Positions 6,320 to 6,904 of a DNA stretch of 6,904 nucleotides are shown here, in pieces (position 1 is the first letter of the stretch; the number at the start of each line of letters is the position of its first letter). Under the pieces are notes generated by a model. The model was not told the DNA's origin. It saw only the letters and a program-made list of their open reading frames with translations, and did not search any database. Made by a program: the position numbers and the translations under genes. Source of the DNA: Clostridia bacterium (GTDB lineage: Bacteria; Bacillota; Clostridia; Oscillospirales; Acutalibacteraceae); the NCBI GenBank assembly GCA_900755995.1, contig CAAEIM010000115.1:1-6904 (forward strand), given 5' to 3'.

Positions 6320-6904
6320 TACAACCACACTCCAATCAATTCTTTTACACGCGTTTGAACACGCAAAGCTTTCGCATATTCTATAAGATTCGGTATATTC
6401 TTTTTCGGGTCCTTAACATAGCCTTGTACTGCTTTATTAAAAACCTCCTTATCTATCTTGTTCATATTTCGCAGCACATCGCAAATAGTACGGTCACGGT
6501 CATAAATGCGGACTTTGTGGAAATCAATTTCACCTTCGGTTTCGCCCAGCGTAACCAACTCTGACTCTACACGATATGCCTTTATAAACGGATAATCGAT
6601 TTTTGTTCGCCGCTTAGAGACATTTTTATCTATTGCAAAGTTCCATTCGGCAGGATTTCTGTCACTGTATCTATAATAGAATAGGGCAGTCTCCATACAG
6701 AGCACTGCATCGGGAAACAATCGATTGATAATGACAACTTCACTTTCTCCATAATCTTGAGTCCAGTGATAGTAACCTCGCCTGACTCTTTCAATCAATC
6801 CTTCATCTAAAAGTTGTTTTATATCTGCATAGTATAACTTTGAAGCTGTAAGTTCAGCAGTAGTCATAACATAATTATGACTGCTAAACAACATTCTCAG
6901 TGTC
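6319..6904 (-). CDS. abiEi: AbiEi-type antitoxin and autorepressor, 5' end probably outside the window
   Basis: In the AbiE system this protein neutralises AbiEii and represses the operon through an N-terminal winged helix-turn-helix; type IV antitoxins act without a stable complex with the toxin. Counting from the ATG at 6894, residues 8-44 are the winged helix (V-M-T-T-A-E-L, a recognition helix with I-K-Q-L-L-D-E-G-L-I-E-R, then wing V-R-R-G-Y-Y). The C-terminal part holds the conserved Y131-D-R-D-R-T-I-C-D-V-L-R142 motif. The frame remains open to the window edge (T-L-R precedes that Met). No ribosome site stands at the proper distance from 6894, and the helix-turn-helix normally has some further residues before it, so the true start is likely just outside. 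Promoter and operator repeats would also lie outside. Its stop overlaps the toxin start (TAATG). Confidence 0.88.
   Translation of the reverse strand, partial: TLRMLFSSHNYVMTTAELTASKLYYADIKQLLDEGLIERVRRGYYHWTQDYGESEVVIINRLFPDAVLCMETALFYYRYSDRNPAEWNFAIDKNVSKRRTKIDYPFIKAYRVESELVTLGETEGEIDFHKVRIYDRDRTICDVLRNMNKIDKEVFNKAVQGYVKDPKKNIPNLIEYAKALRVQTRVKELIGVWL
6330..6333 (-). promoter_or_regulatory. Ribosome binding site that decides the AbiEii start
   Basis: GGAG on the minus strand is ten bases before the ATG at 6319 but only one base before the in-frame GTG at 6328. This selects the ATG and the TAATG overlap with the antitoxin gene. Confidence 0.65.

Noticed and set aside
6320..6328. GTG start for AbiEii at 6328
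   Set aside because: GGAG would be only one base away. The ATG at 6319 has ten-base spacing and the common TAATG overlap.

Overview
The window looks like accessory (mobile-element) DNA from a low-GC Firmicute, most likely a gut Clostridia relative. The reasons are strong AGGAGG-type ribosome binding sites, AT-rich codon use, a TnpV-like protein of the kind carried by clostridial mobilizable elements, and a VanZ-family membrane protein. Every gene I can support lies on the minus strand, so transcription runs from the right end (6904) to the left end (1). Family names come from motif recognition by eye; no database search was possible.

Right part (6904 to 2512), a compact defence-type operon. 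In order of transcription it holds an AbiEi-type antitoxin (probably cut at the window edge), an AbiEii-type nucleotidyltransferase toxin, a DUF4297/Cap4-type nuclease, a previously hidden 42-codon gene, and a Rad50/SMC-like ABC ATPase with a CxxC zinc hook. Every junction overlaps: TAATG, ATGA, 20 bases, and 38 bases. Each start that I can examine has a good Shine-Dalgarno sequence. Nuclease plus coiled-coil ATPase is the core of Lamassu/ABC-three-component (DdmABC-like) systems. The usual 'middle component' is absent, and only the 42-residue protein sits in its place. A complete type IV toxin-antitoxin pair is translationally coupled in front. This joint architecture is the most interesting thing in the window.

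Middle part (2509 to 1478), mobile-element backbone. A protein with a charged helix and two CxxC...CxxxC zinc knuckles starts two bases after the ATPase stop codon without a convincing ribosome binding site. It is probably a gene whose 5' part was removed when the defence operon arrived. It overlaps a TnpV-like gene, which ends at a good intrinsic terminator.

Left part (1440 to 1). A very AT-rich VanZ-family gene has its own extended -10 promoter and its own terminator, but it is broken by a single in-frame TAA exactly where the family has a conserved glutamine. Beyond it lies a structured leader with a 9-bp long-range stem followed by a T-run (possible attenuator), then the first four codons of a gene that leaves the window.
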